Shown piece after piece: positions 1 through 4,739 of a stretch of 26,303 nucleotides of DNA. The DNA is from a virus. The first letter of the stretch is position 1; every line of letters begins with the position of its first letter. The DNA is taken from IMG/VR virus record IMGVR_UViG_3300025901_000009, positions 1-26,303 of that record. One strand, given 5' to 3'. A program made the position numbers and the translations under genes. Below the pieces are notes generated by a model. That model had not been told where the DNA came from. It searched no databases and was given only the letters and a program-made list of their open reading frames with translations.

Positions 1-48
1 GCTCGCCTTGTAAGCGAGATCATGCGGGTTCGACCCCTGCACCCGGCG
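1..48 (+). tRNA. tRNA-Thr(TGT), 5' part outside window
   Basis: Only the 3' half is present. The anticodon arm (stem 2-6/14-18) has loop CTTGTAA, giving anticodon TGT at 9-11. The T arm (24-28/36-40, loop TTCGACC) is canonical and the 3' acceptor strand is 41-47. CCA is not encoded. The 5' half must lie upstream of the window. Confidence 0.85.
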
Positions 49-56
49 CCTTTTCT

Positions 57-131
57 GCCCCCGTGGCCTGTGCTGGACTGGGCACTGGTGTTCTAAGCCA
101 GAGAGAGCGGGTTCGACTCCCGCCGGGGGCT
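57..131 (+). tRNA. tRNA-Arg(TCT)
   Basis: Acceptor stem GCCCCCG (57-63) pairs perfectly with 124-130. Anticodon stem 85-89/97-101 encloses GTTCTAA, giving TCT. T arm is 107-111/119-123 with loop TTCGACT. It reads AGA/AGG, codons that are scarce in this GC-rich genome; most of the phage's AGA codons fall inside the recurrent word CAGAA. Confidence 0.92.
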
Positions 132-158
132 TGACGACTGAAGAATCTTCTGTAAGAT
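131..158 (+). promoter_or_regulatory. Promoter TTGACG-N16-TAAGAT for the tRNA cluster
   Basis: A -35 box TTGACG (131-136) and a -10 box TAAGAT (153-158) are 16 bases apart, directly after tRNA-Arg and about 85 bases before tRNA-Trp. The same TAAGAT box recurs at 1221, 2297, 6245, 14265 and 17075. The predicted start (about 165) falls in the left arm of the inverted repeat at 162-200. Confidence 0.55.
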
Positions 159-161
159 CTC

Positions 162-200
162 ACTCGTGCTTCGACGGCACCGACATCCACTCGCACGAGT
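162..200. repeat. 8-bp inverted repeat at predicted transcription start
   Basis: ACTCGTGC (162-169) is the exact reverse complement of GCACGAGT (193-200). The dyad overlaps the start predicted from the promoter at 131-158, so it may be an operator rather than an RNA hairpin. No gene is seen in 132-243; this dyad and the promoter are all I can identify there. Confidence 0.45.
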
Positions 201-243
201 CGCCCCGCGATGGCGATTCCCTCGACCGTGTGCAAATACGCAC

Positions 244-314
244 GGGCGAGTGGTGTAGCGGCAACATCTCGGTCTCCAAAACCGAAGCCCCGAGTTCGAT
301 CCTCGGCTCGCCCG
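244..314 (+). tRNA. tRNA-Trp(CCA)
   Basis: Acceptor GGGCGAG (244-250) pairs perfectly with CTCGCCC (307-313). The anticodon stem TCGGT/ACCGA encloses CTCCAAA, giving CCA. T stem CCGAG/CTCGG has loop TTCGATC. This is a canonical cloverleaf with discriminator G314. Confidence 0.93.
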
Positions 315-335
315 CTGACTCTCAGTAGTGCCTCT

Positions 336-407
336 TGGCCCGTGGTGTAATGGCATCACGCGCGACTGTTGATCGCTGAGATCGGGGTTCGAGTCCCTGC
401 GGGCCAG
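336..407 (+). tRNA. tRNA-Asn(GTT)
   Basis: Acceptor TGGCCCG (336-342) pairs with CGGGCCA (400-406). The anticodon stem has four good pairs (362-365/373-376) plus a C-T mismatch at its base; loop CTGTTGA gives GTT. T arm 383-387/395-399 contains one G-T pair. Confidence 0.88.
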
Positions 408-421
408 CTTAGTAGTGACCT

Positions 422-494
422 GGGGTTGTAGCTCAGACAGTAGAGCGCCGGGGTGAAGATCCGGAAGTCGTAGGTGCAACTCCTACCGGCCCCA
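422..494 (+). tRNA. tRNA-Phe(GAA)
   Basis: Acceptor GGGGTTG (422-428) pairs with CGGCCCC (487-493) using two G-T pairs. Loop GTGAAGA gives anticodon GAA. The T loop (475-481) reads TGCAACT, so position 55, almost universally T (pseudouridine), is G. The fold is otherwise normal. Confidence 0.88.
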
Positions 495-509
495 CTCGAC
501 AGAAAACTT
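495..509 (+). repeat. 15-bp direct repeat, copy 1, after tRNA-Phe
   Basis: CTCGACAGAAAACTT occurs here and again at 582-596, in both cases directly after one tRNA and just before the next. It contains the CAGAA word that is over-represented throughout the window. It may be a processing signal or the trace of a tRNA-unit duplication. Confidence 0.7.
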
Positions 510-581
510 GCGCCTCTGGCCCAATGGACAAGGCATGTGGCTACGGACCACAGGATCGGGGTTCGACTCCCTGGGGGCGCG
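510..581 (+). tRNA. tRNA-Arg(ACG)
   Basis: Acceptor GCGCCTC (510-516) pairs with GGGGCGC (574-580). Anticodon stem TGTGG/CCACA encloses CTACGGA, giving ACG, which with A34 deamination to inosine would read CGU/CGC/CGA. T arm is CGGGG/CCCTG with TTCGACT. Confidence 0.91.
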
Positions 582-596
582 CTCGACAGAAAACTT
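582..596 (+). repeat. 15-bp direct repeat, copy 2, after tRNA-Arg(ACG)
   Basis: This is an exact copy of the 495-509 repeat. It occupies most of the spacer between tRNA-Arg(ACG) and tRNA-Val. Confidence 0.7.
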
Positions 597-600
597 ACCC

Positions 601-673
601 GCCCTGGTAGCTCAGCGGCTAGAGCAGGCGCCTTACAAGCGTCAGGTCGGTGGTTCGAGTCCACCACAGGGCA
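601..673 (+). tRNA. tRNA-Val(TAC)
   Basis: Acceptor GCCCTGG (601-607) pairs with ACAGGGC (666-672) except for the innermost G-A. Anticodon stem GGCGC/GCGTC encloses CTTACAA, giving TAC. T stem GGTGG/CCACC with TTCGAGT is canonical. Confidence 0.91.
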
Positions 674-674
674 T

Positions 675-749
675 GGGTCGGTGGCCGAGGACAGCAATGG
701 CTCCTGGCTGTGGACCAGGCAAATGCGGGTGCGACCCCCGTCCGACCCC
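675..749 (+). tRNA. tRNA-His(GTG)
   Basis: Acceptor GGGTCGG (675-681) pairs perfectly with CCGACCC (742-748), with discriminator C749. Anticodon stem CCTGG/CCAGG encloses CTGTGGA, giving GTG. The T loop is TGCGACC, again with G at position 55. The base before the acceptor is T, not the G-1 usual for tRNA-His. Confidence 0.85.
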
Positions 750-760
750 CTCACATACCA

Positions 761-832
761 CTCGCGGTGCCGGGAGCGGCTACCGGCGGGCCTGCAAAGC
801 CCAGTACGAGGGTTCGATCCCCTCCCGCGAGT
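761..832 (+). tRNA. tRNA-Cys(GCA)
   Basis: Acceptor CTCGCGG (761-767) pairs perfectly with CCGCGAG (825-831). The anticodon stem 787-791/799-803 has a C-A mismatch at its base; loop CTGCAAA gives GCA. T arm is GAGGG/CCCTC with loop TTCGATC. Confidence 0.9.
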
Positions 833-835
833 CTT

Positions 836-907
836 CGGGGTGGAGTGTTCACGGCGGCACACCTGGTTTGGGACCAGGCAGACCAGGTTCGATTCCTGGC
901 TCCCCGA
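836..907 (+). tRNA. tRNA-Pro(TGG)
   Basis: Acceptor CGGGGTG (836-842) pairs with CTCCCCG (900-906) apart from one T-T mismatch. Anticodon stem CCTGG/CCAGG encloses TTTGGGA, giving TGG. T arm is CCAGG/CCTGG with loop TTCGATT. It is the last tRNA before the regulator gene. Confidence 0.9.
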
Positions 908-915
908 CTGAATAA

Positions 916-949
916 ATTACAGTTTGACAAGAATAAACTACACTGTAAT
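916..949. promoter_or_regulatory. Operator-like 8-bp dyad over a TTGACA promoter
   Basis: ATTACAGT (916-923) and ACTGTAAT (942-949) are perfect inverted repeats separated by 18 bases. The -35-like TTGACA (924-929) is the first part of the spacer, and the right arm overlaps the probable -10 region (TAATGT 946-951 at 16-base spacing; TGTAAT 944-949 is only 14 away). The stretch is AT-rich unlike its surroundings and lies directly before the winged-helix gene, which suggests autoregulation. Confidence 0.6.
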
Positions 950-959
950 GTGGCTTGGC

Positions 960-1223
960 ATGAACCCAAGCAAGACGCTGAAGCGTCCTCCCCAGCCCGG
1001 CGACATCACGCTCGCAGGCGCCCTCATCGAGTACATCTGGACGGCTGCCGAGTGGCAGACCGAGTTCACGCAGGCGGACATGATGGAGGCCACCGGCGCG
1101 AGCCAGCCCCTCGTGTCCCGCGCAGTCACCAAGGTGCTCCTGCCCATGAAGCTCATCGAGCAGACCGGCGTGCAGGGCCAGCAGAAGATCTACCGCTTGA
1201 CGGGCCAAGCGCTCGTTCGGTAA
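960..1223 (+). CDS. Small winged-helix DNA-binding regulator
   Basis: The 87-residue product looks like a winged helix-turn-helix: a helix around ITLAGALIEYIWTAAEW, then FTQADMMEATGASQPLVSRA as helix-turn-recognition helix, then a basic stretch ending in a beta-wing (QQKIYRLT). I chose ATG 960; ATG 948 in the same frame would add four residues. No Shine-Dalgarno precedes either, and the promoter at 924-951 would put the transcript start near 957-960, so a leaderless mRNA is plausible. The gene is alone between tRNAs, its promoter lies inside a dyad, and its last codons contain the -35 box (1197-1202) of the next RNA unit. I infer a repressor of its own promoter or of the RNA cluster. The family assignment is from fold pattern only. 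Confidence 0.75.
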   Translation: MNPSKTLKRPPQPGDITLAGALIEYIWTAAEWQTEFTQADMMEATGASQPLVSRAVTKVLLPMKLIEQTGVQGQQKIYRLTGQALVR

Positions 1224-1226
1224 GAT
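1197..1226 (+). promoter_or_regulatory. Promoter TTGACG-N18-TAAGAT for the ncRNA/tRNA-Lys/Gln unit
   Basis: TTGACG (1197-1202) lies in the end of the regulator gene and TAAGAT (1221-1226) just before and at its stop, 18 bases apart. Transcription would start near 1233, entering a stretch with no credible reading frame but strong RNA structure. Confidence 0.55.
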
Positions 1227-1232
1227 CTCGTC

Positions 1233-1558
1233 ATCGGGTCGGAGCTGGTACCGGCGACCGGCCCGAGACGTAGCGGGTGCCCAGGTTTGGGCGACGGCGC
1301 TCATAACGCTGTCGGCTCGTGAGAGCTAAATGGCTTCGATGCCACACCCGCCATCGGAAGTGCCGGGCGCTCGTTCGCCCGTGAGTGAAGATGGTGATGC
1401 GGGGTCGAAACCCGCCGCGAACAGACCTACGTTGCCCTTGGATCGTAAGCCGGGTGTGCGCGTAGGACGTGGTGGGGACAGCACAGGGAACCTGGGCCAC
1501 CGCATTAGGTGCTAGCGCGCAATAGGGGAATAGCCGCCTTCGTTCCCGGCACTTCCGA
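1233..1558 (+). ncRNA. Structured non-coding RNA of unknown family
   Basis: This 326-base stretch between a promoter (1197-1226) and tRNA-Lys has no protein gene with a ribosome site or normal codon use. It reads as three structural units: a hairpin (1235-1265, core GGTCG/CGACC), a tRNA-like cloverleaf (1273-1352), and a domain closed by a perfect 14-bp helix (1354-1367 with 1545-1558). Inside the last are further helices: GTTCGC 1373-1378/GCGAAC 1417-1422; GCGGG/CCCGC with loop GTCGAAA at about 1399-1415; CCTACG 1426-1431/CGTAGG 1461-1466; GGTGG 1471-1475/CCACC 1497-1501 with CAGG/CCTG inside; GCTA 1511-1514/TAGC 1531-1534. I could not match it to tmRNA, RNase P RNA or 6S RNA. Large structured RNAs such as GOLLD are known beside phage tRNAs, but this one is much shorter. 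Boundaries are inferred. Confidence 0.6.
1273..1352 (+). ncRNA. tRNA-like cloverleaf with CAT anticodon position
   Basis: The ends GCGGGTG (1273-1279) and CACCCGC (1345-1351) form a perfect 7-bp acceptor-like stem. A 7-base loop CTCATAA, the same as in initiator/elongator Met tRNAs, sits on a good stem (1295-1299/1307-1311). GCTC-GTGA-GAGC (1315-1326) forms a long variable arm, and TGGC-TTCGAT-GCCA (1331-1344) resembles a T arm with a 6-base loop. The D-arm slot has only 15 bases and folds as CCCA-GGTT-TGGG. The short D arm, 4-bp T stem and class-II variable arm with a Met-type anticodon argue against a normal tRNA. It may be a decayed tRNA or a tRNA mimic inside the larger RNA. Confidence 0.5.
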
Positions 1559-1564
1559 ATCTTT

Positions 1565-1636
1565 CCCGCTCTAGTTCAACTGGTAGATGTCCGACTCTTG
1601 ATCGGTACGATGGGGGTTCGAGTCCTCCGGGCGGGA
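1565..1636 (+). tRNA. tRNA-Lys(CTT)
   Basis: Acceptor CCCGCTC (1565-1571) pairs with GGGCGGG (1629-1635). Anticodon stem CCGA/TCGG (plus a T-T mismatch at the base) encloses CTCTTGA, giving CTT. T stem GGGGG/CCTCC has loop TTCGAGT. It reads AAG, the dominant Lys codon here. Confidence 0.9.
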
Positions 1637-1644
1637 CTTACCAT

Positions 1645-1715
1645 TCCGGATTGGGGTAATGGCATCCCGCGTGGCCCTGGACCACGAGATCGAGGTTCGA
1701 GTCCTTGATCCGGAA
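1645..1715 (+). tRNA. tRNA-Gln(CTG), C33 variant
   Basis: Acceptor TCCGGAT (1645-1651) pairs perfectly with ATCCGGA (1708-1714). Anticodon stem CGTGG/CCACG encloses CCCTGGA, giving CTG, but position 33, normally an invariant T, is C. T arm CGAGG/CCTTG includes G-T and A-T pairs. The C33 change makes its efficiency uncertain. Confidence 0.82.
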
Positions 1716-1717
1716 CT

Positions 1718-1762
1718 GGCCCGCAGTTACCCCTCCCGAGAGTCGCTGCGGGCCTCTACTTC
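1718..1762 (+). terminator. Terminator-like hairpin after the tRNA array
   Basis: GGCCCGCAG (1718-1726) and CTGCGGGCC (1746-1754) form a perfect 9-bp GC-rich stem with a 19-base loop, followed by the weakly T-rich TCTACTTC. It sits three bases after tRNA-Gln and directly before the next gene. The poor T-tract makes it a weak intrinsic terminator or attenuator; it could also sequester the ribosome site of the next gene. Confidence 0.5.
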
Positions 1763-2299
1763 ATGGCTGACTTCTACGCAGGGATCGGATCCCGCAAGAC
1801 ACCGGCGGACGTGCTGGTCCTGATGGAGAGGATCGCCGCCAAGCTGCGCCAGGAGGGCTGGACGCTCCGCAGCGGACACGCCCCCGGCGCCGACCAGGCG
1901 TTCGAGCGCGGCGCCGCTGGCTACGCCGAGATCTTTCTGCCCTGGGAGGGCTTCGAGGCCAACGTCGGCGTCATGGGCAAGATCTACACGCACGCGCCCG
2001 CGCGCGCCTACGAGCTGGCAGAGCACTTCCACCCGGCGTGGGACCGCTGCTCGCAGGGCGCTCGTCGCCTCCACGCTCGTAACTGTCAGCAGATCTACGG
2101 GCCGACCTGCAACGGTGCCAGCACGACCACCTCGTTCGTCATCTGCTGGTCCAACGGCACCGGCGGTACCGAGCAGGCGCTCCGCATCGCCACCGCCGAG
2201 CGGATCCCCATCACGAACCTGTTTTCTGCTGAGAGTCGGGAGGACACCGAGAAGTGGCTCGCCGGAGAGCCGATCGAGCTTGGGCAGAAATTGCGCTAA
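1763..2299 (+). CDS. SLOG-superfamily (YspA/DprA-like) protein
   Basis: The 178-residue product begins with FYAGIGSRKTP, then a long helix and LRSGHAPGADQAFERGA, followed by central W-E-G-F residues and a C-terminal part with NGTGGTEQALRIA. The Rossmann-like core with glycine-rich GIGSR and SGHAPGAD motifs is typical of SLOG proteins (YspA/cpYpsA, DprA, LOG), which bind nucleotides or nucleotide-derived ligands. Phage homologues are common but their role is not established. ATG 1763 is the first in-frame start; no strong Shine-Dalgarno is visible and the hairpin 1718-1754 ends eight bases before it. A nucleotide-sensing, DNA-binding or anti-defence role would each be inference. Confidence 0.8.
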   Translation: MADFYAGIGSRKTPADVLVLMERIAAKLRQEGWTLRSGHAPGADQAFERGAAGYAEIFLPWEGFEANVGVMGKIYTHAPARAYELAEHFHPAWDRCSQGARRLHARNCQQIYGPTCNGASTTTSFVICWSNGTGGTEQALRIATAERIPITNLFSAESREDTEKWLAGEPIELGQKLR

Positions 2300-2302
2300 G
2301 AT
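2297..2302 (+). promoter_or_regulatory. -10 box TAAGAT giving a probable leaderless mRNA
   Basis: GCTAAGATC surrounds a TAAGAT at 2297-2302 in the last codons of the SLOG gene. The ATG of the next gene (2310) is seven bases downstream, where transcription should start. No Shine-Dalgarno is present. No clear -35 is visible at 16-18 bases. Confidence 0.5.
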
Positions 2303-2309
2303 CGTACCT

Positions 2310-2627
2310 ATGCAACCAGAGCAGCAGCGCGCGGAGCGCATCTACATCCGTGAGGCTGCCGAGGTGCTGAACCGACGCATGGCGACGCTGAGGAAGTGGG
2401 AGCAGCTTGGTCTCCTGCCCGCACATCTTCAGCCTCACAGGGGCCATCGTGGGTGGCGGTACTGGACCCCGGAACAACTCGAAGGCATCAAGAAGTGGTT
2501 GAAGGAAACTGACAGAAGGCCAGGCAAGGGTCTGCCGCACTACAACCCCACGGAGAAGCAGCTCGACAAGGCCATCACCGCAATGCGGCGGCCTCGTCGT
2601 CGGTCAGCAGATTCGGCGCCCGTCTAG
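2310..2627 (+). CDS. MerR/excisionase-like HTH protein
   Basis: The 105-residue product opens with a MerR-type wing-helix module: IYIREAAEVLNRRMATLRKW, then EQLGLLPAHLQPHRGHRGWRYW (positions about 11-53; the arrangement AAEVL...TLRKWE..GLL....R..G.R.W is characteristic), followed by TPEQLEGIKKWLK. The C-terminal 40 residues are basic (RRPRRRS) and probably disordered. MerR-like phage proteins act as transcription regulators or DNA-bending excisionase-like factors. The start at 2310 is supported by the -10 box seven bases upstream (leaderless). Its position just before the replication genes suggests an early regulator. Confidence 0.75.
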   Translation: MQPEQQRAERIYIREAAEVLNRRMATLRKWEQLGLLPAHLQPHRGHRGWRYWTPEQLEGIKKWLKETDRRPGKGLPHYNPTEKQLDKAITAMRRPRRRSADSAPV

Positions 2628-2644
2628 GAACCCAGGAGGAAGCG

Positions 2645-3067
2645 ATGGCAGAAGGAACGAACCCGTTCCTGTCGAAGACAATCGGTCAGCCGGACACCCA
2701 GTCCCGGCAGAAGGCCGAGAAGGCGCATGAGCGCACCAAGCAGGTCGTGGAGACCGCTGAGACTGGCGACATTCCACGAGGCGTCAACGGTCAGCCCATG
2801 ATGAAGATCGTGATGACCGCCGCCGAGCTGATCCCCACCGGCCAGTACGCCAACGTCAGCGTCGGCCCCGTGCAGATCACCGCGTGGATCGACGCCGACC
2901 GAGTTCTCACCACTGACGAGAGCTACTTCACCGACGCCCAGCGCGCTACGATCGCGCAGGCCCTCAACGAACTGGCCGAGATCGCCGAGGCCGACGTGGT
3001 TGCTGTTCAGCGCAACCTCGTCATGGAATCGCTTCAGGGCCAGGTCGCTGCCGAGAACGGCAAGTAA
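2645..3067 (+). CDS. Conserved-looking hypothetical protein with N-terminal NPFL motif
   Basis: A 140-residue protein with a good ribosome site (AGGAGGAAGCG before ATG 2645). Its first 15 residues contain TNPFLSK, followed by a charged helical stretch (about 20-45) and a folded-looking region with KIVMTAAELIPTGQYANVSV, a beta-type segment VGPVQITAWID, and a C-terminal helix (ATIAQALNELAEIAEADVV). I do not recognise the family. The NPFL tetrapeptide recurs at the ends of three other proteins in the window (7000s, 8430s and 18550s). It is first in a run leading to the helicase, so a replication accessory role is possible but unproven. Confidence 0.75.
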   Translation: MAEGTNPFLSKTIGQPDTQSRQKAEKAHERTKQVVETAETGDIPRGVNGQPMMKIVMTAAELIPTGQYANVSVGPVQITAWIDADRVLTTDESYFTDAQRATIAQALNELAEIAEADVVAVQRNLVMESLQGQVAAENGK

Positions 3068-3085
3068 CTCTTACCAAGGAGAGCC

Positions 3086-3367
3086 ATGACGACTGAAGAG
3101 CGCGACCCGAGCGCCCCGGAGCAGCCTGACCAGGCGCCCGAGCAGCCGGGCGAAGAGCGCCGCGTCTACCTGCCCAACCTCATCGCCAACGAGTTCGGTC
3201 TGAGCCGCCTCGAAGCGATGCAGACGGTCGAGCGCCACGGCGGGATCAAGATCGACGGCGAGACCTACGAGGGGGACGGCAGCGTCCTCCACAGCGACAT
3301 CGCAGGGAAGGAGATCACGGTCTCGGTGCCCCCGCGCACGTTCGTATTCCGCGCGCAGGAGGACTAG
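3086..3367 (+). CDS. Small S4-like RNA-binding-fold protein
   Basis: A 93-residue protein. After a disordered acidic and Pro/Gln-rich N terminus (1-25), residues about 30-90 follow the S4/alpha-L pattern: LIANEFGLSRLEAMQTVE, then HGGIKIDGETYEGDGS, then DIAGKEITVSVPPRTFVFR. This matches the helix-turn-beta arrangement of S4 domains in TyrRS and ribosomal protein S4, which bind structured RNA. ATG 3086 has an AAGGAGAG ribosome site. The gene stops four bases before the helicase GTG. An RNA target in the phage's own RNA cluster is an attractive guess, but nothing in the sequence proves it. Confidence 0.65.
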   Translation: MTTEERDPSAPEQPDQAPEQPGEERRVYLPNLIANEFGLSRLEAMQTVERHGGIKIDGETYEGDGSVLHSDIAGKEITVSVPPRTFVFRAQED

Positions 3368-3371
3368 ATCT

Positions 3372-4739
3372 GTGGACATCGAGCGGGCGGTGATCTCGAA
3401 GATCATCGCCACGGGTCAGCTTGAGCTGGCCGTATCCAAGGGGATCCGTATCGAGCACTTCGAGGATCCCGAGTGCCGCGACATGTACGAGTACATGCTC
3501 GACTTCGCGCGCAACTACAAGAACGCCCCCACGATGGTCGCCGTCAAGGCCGACCGACCGAAGTTCGAGTGGGAGCACGTCCAGGACGCGCTGGACTGGG
3601 TGATCGACAAGTTCATCGTGTGGGTCAAGCGCCGCGTCGCGCAGGAGAAGGTGCTCGAACTCGCTGCGCTGACCGAGGACCCGGAAATCGGTCCGGAGAT
3701 TGACCTGCACTTCCTGGAAGTCAGTAGGCACCTGGCGACACTGGTCCCGAGCACGATGGTCTCGCGCTTCTCCGACATGGGGAAGCGCATCGACGAGTAC
3801 GAGAAGCGCAAGGCCGAGGGCAAGGCCACCGGCATCCCGTTCGGTCCGGCGTTCCCCTCGCTCGACGACTGGACCGGCGGCATCCAGCCGCACGAGATGG
3901 TCACCGTCATGGCGTTCTCCGGCATCGGCAAGAGCACCCTGCTGCAAGCCATCGCCTTCAACACCTACCTGCGCGGCTTCACCCCGCTGATCATCAGCTT
4001 GGAGATGGAGGCCGCCACTCTGCTGCGCCGGTTCGACGCGATGGCCACGGCGCTGGACTACTACGCGCTCAAGCGCATGGAACTCGGCGACGAGCAGATG
4101 GAGACGTGGCGCCAGAAGGCTGAGCAGATTCGCGAGAAGTCTGCTGACATTCCGGTGATCGACTCCATCCGGCATTGCACGCCGGATCACGTCTTCGCCG
4201 AGACCGTGCGCCACAAGCCCGACCTCGTGGTGATCGACTACCTGAGCCTGATGCGCTCGTCGCGCCCGAGCAGAAACGTCTCCCAGTGGCAGAGCCTCAC
4301 GGAGATCACGCAGGACTTGAAGCAGAACGCTCGCACGCTGAAGATCCCGATCCTCGCCGCCGCGCAGTCGAATCGGTCCGGGGCCAAGGTCGGCGCCGAG
4401 ATGGACAACATCGGCTACTCGCTGTCGATCGCCCAGGACTCGGACATCCTCCTGGGGCTGTTCCAGGACGACGACATGCGCGAGGCCAAGGAGATGCAGA
4501 TCCGCCTCTCGAAGAACCGCGACGGCCGCCTCGCGCAGATCGACAACGCCGTGTGGGACTTCGACACGTTCACCTTCCGCGAGAAGCGCCACAGCGAGAA
4601 GTTCGCCCGGAGCAACGGCGGCGAATCTGCCGAGGCCCAGGGTGAGAGCGGCTTCGGCCAGCAGGTGCTCGACGCTATGGTCCCTGACCGGCCTGTGGTC
4701 CCGAAGCACAGGAAGCGTCCCGGAGGTGCAGTCGGATGA
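3372..4739 (+). CDS. dnaB: Replicative DNA helicase, DnaB family
   Basis: The 455-residue product has a DnaB N-terminal helical domain (about 1-125) and a RecA-fold ATPase domain (about 150-420). The Walker A is FSGIGKST (182-189, K187), followed by LIISLEMEA, the DnaB H2 signature. Walker B is DLVVIDYLS (from D284, acidic D289). AAAQSNRSGA and RLSKNRDG near the C-terminal end match the H3/H4 region with the arginine finger. The ring hexamer would unwind DNA at the phage fork, powered by ATP. The start is GTG 3372, four bases after the previous stop. The last 45 residues are a polar, Gly-rich tail. The stop overlaps the next ATG (ATGA), so translation is probably coupled. Confidence 0.93.
   Translation: MDIERAVISKIIATGQLELAVSKGIRIEHFEDPECRDMYEYMLDFARNYKNAPTMVAVKADRPKFEWEHVQDALDWVIDKFIVWVKRRVAQEKVLELAALTEDPEIGPEIDLHFLEVSRHLATLVPSTMVSRFSDMGKRIDEYEKRKAEGKATGIPFGPAFPSLDDWTGGIQPHEMVTVMAFSGIGKSTLLQAIAFNTYLRGFTPLIISLEMEAATLLRRFDAMATALDYYALKRMELGDEQMETWRQKAEQIREKSADIPVIDSIRHCTPDHVFAETVRHKPDLVVIDYLSLMRSSRPSRNVSQWQSLTEITQDLKQNARTLKIPILAAAQSNRSGAKVGAEMDNIGYSLSIAQDSDILLGLFQDDDMREAKEMQIRLSKNRDGRLAQIDNAVWDFDTFTFREKRHSEKFARSNGGESAEAQGESGFGQQVLDAMVPDRPVVPKHRKRPGGAVG

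Noticed and set aside
131-328. 65-codon + strand frame across the spacer and tRNA-Trp
   Set aside because: It runs through a canonical tRNA gene and has no ribosome site.
650-1273. 207-codon + strand frame across tRNAs and the winged-helix gene
   Set aside because: It crosses three tRNAs and reads as an Arg/His/Pro-rich shadow in the wrong frame of the regulator.
1322-1340. Similarity of GCTAAATGGCTTCGAT to the 5' D-loop segment of actinobacterial tmRNA (CTGAACGGTTTCGAC)
   Set aside because: No matching 3' acceptor strand, no T arm at the right place and no tag reading frame ending in an Ala-rich peptide were found; the segment fits better as variable and T arms of the tRNA-like fold.
1330-1515. 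61-codon + strand frame inside the structured RNA
   Set aside because: No ribosome site, Pro/Arg/Ser-rich shadow-like composition, and the same bases form a long perfect helix.
1539-1558. TTCGTTCCCGGCACTTCC looks like a tmRNA/tRNA 3' end
   Set aside because: The 5' side of a T stem is absent; these bases pair instead with 1354-1367 as one continuous 14-bp helix.
3315-4709. 464-codon minus-strand frame opposite the helicase
   Set aside because: A shadow of high-GC coding sequence with no motif and no intergenic space for it.
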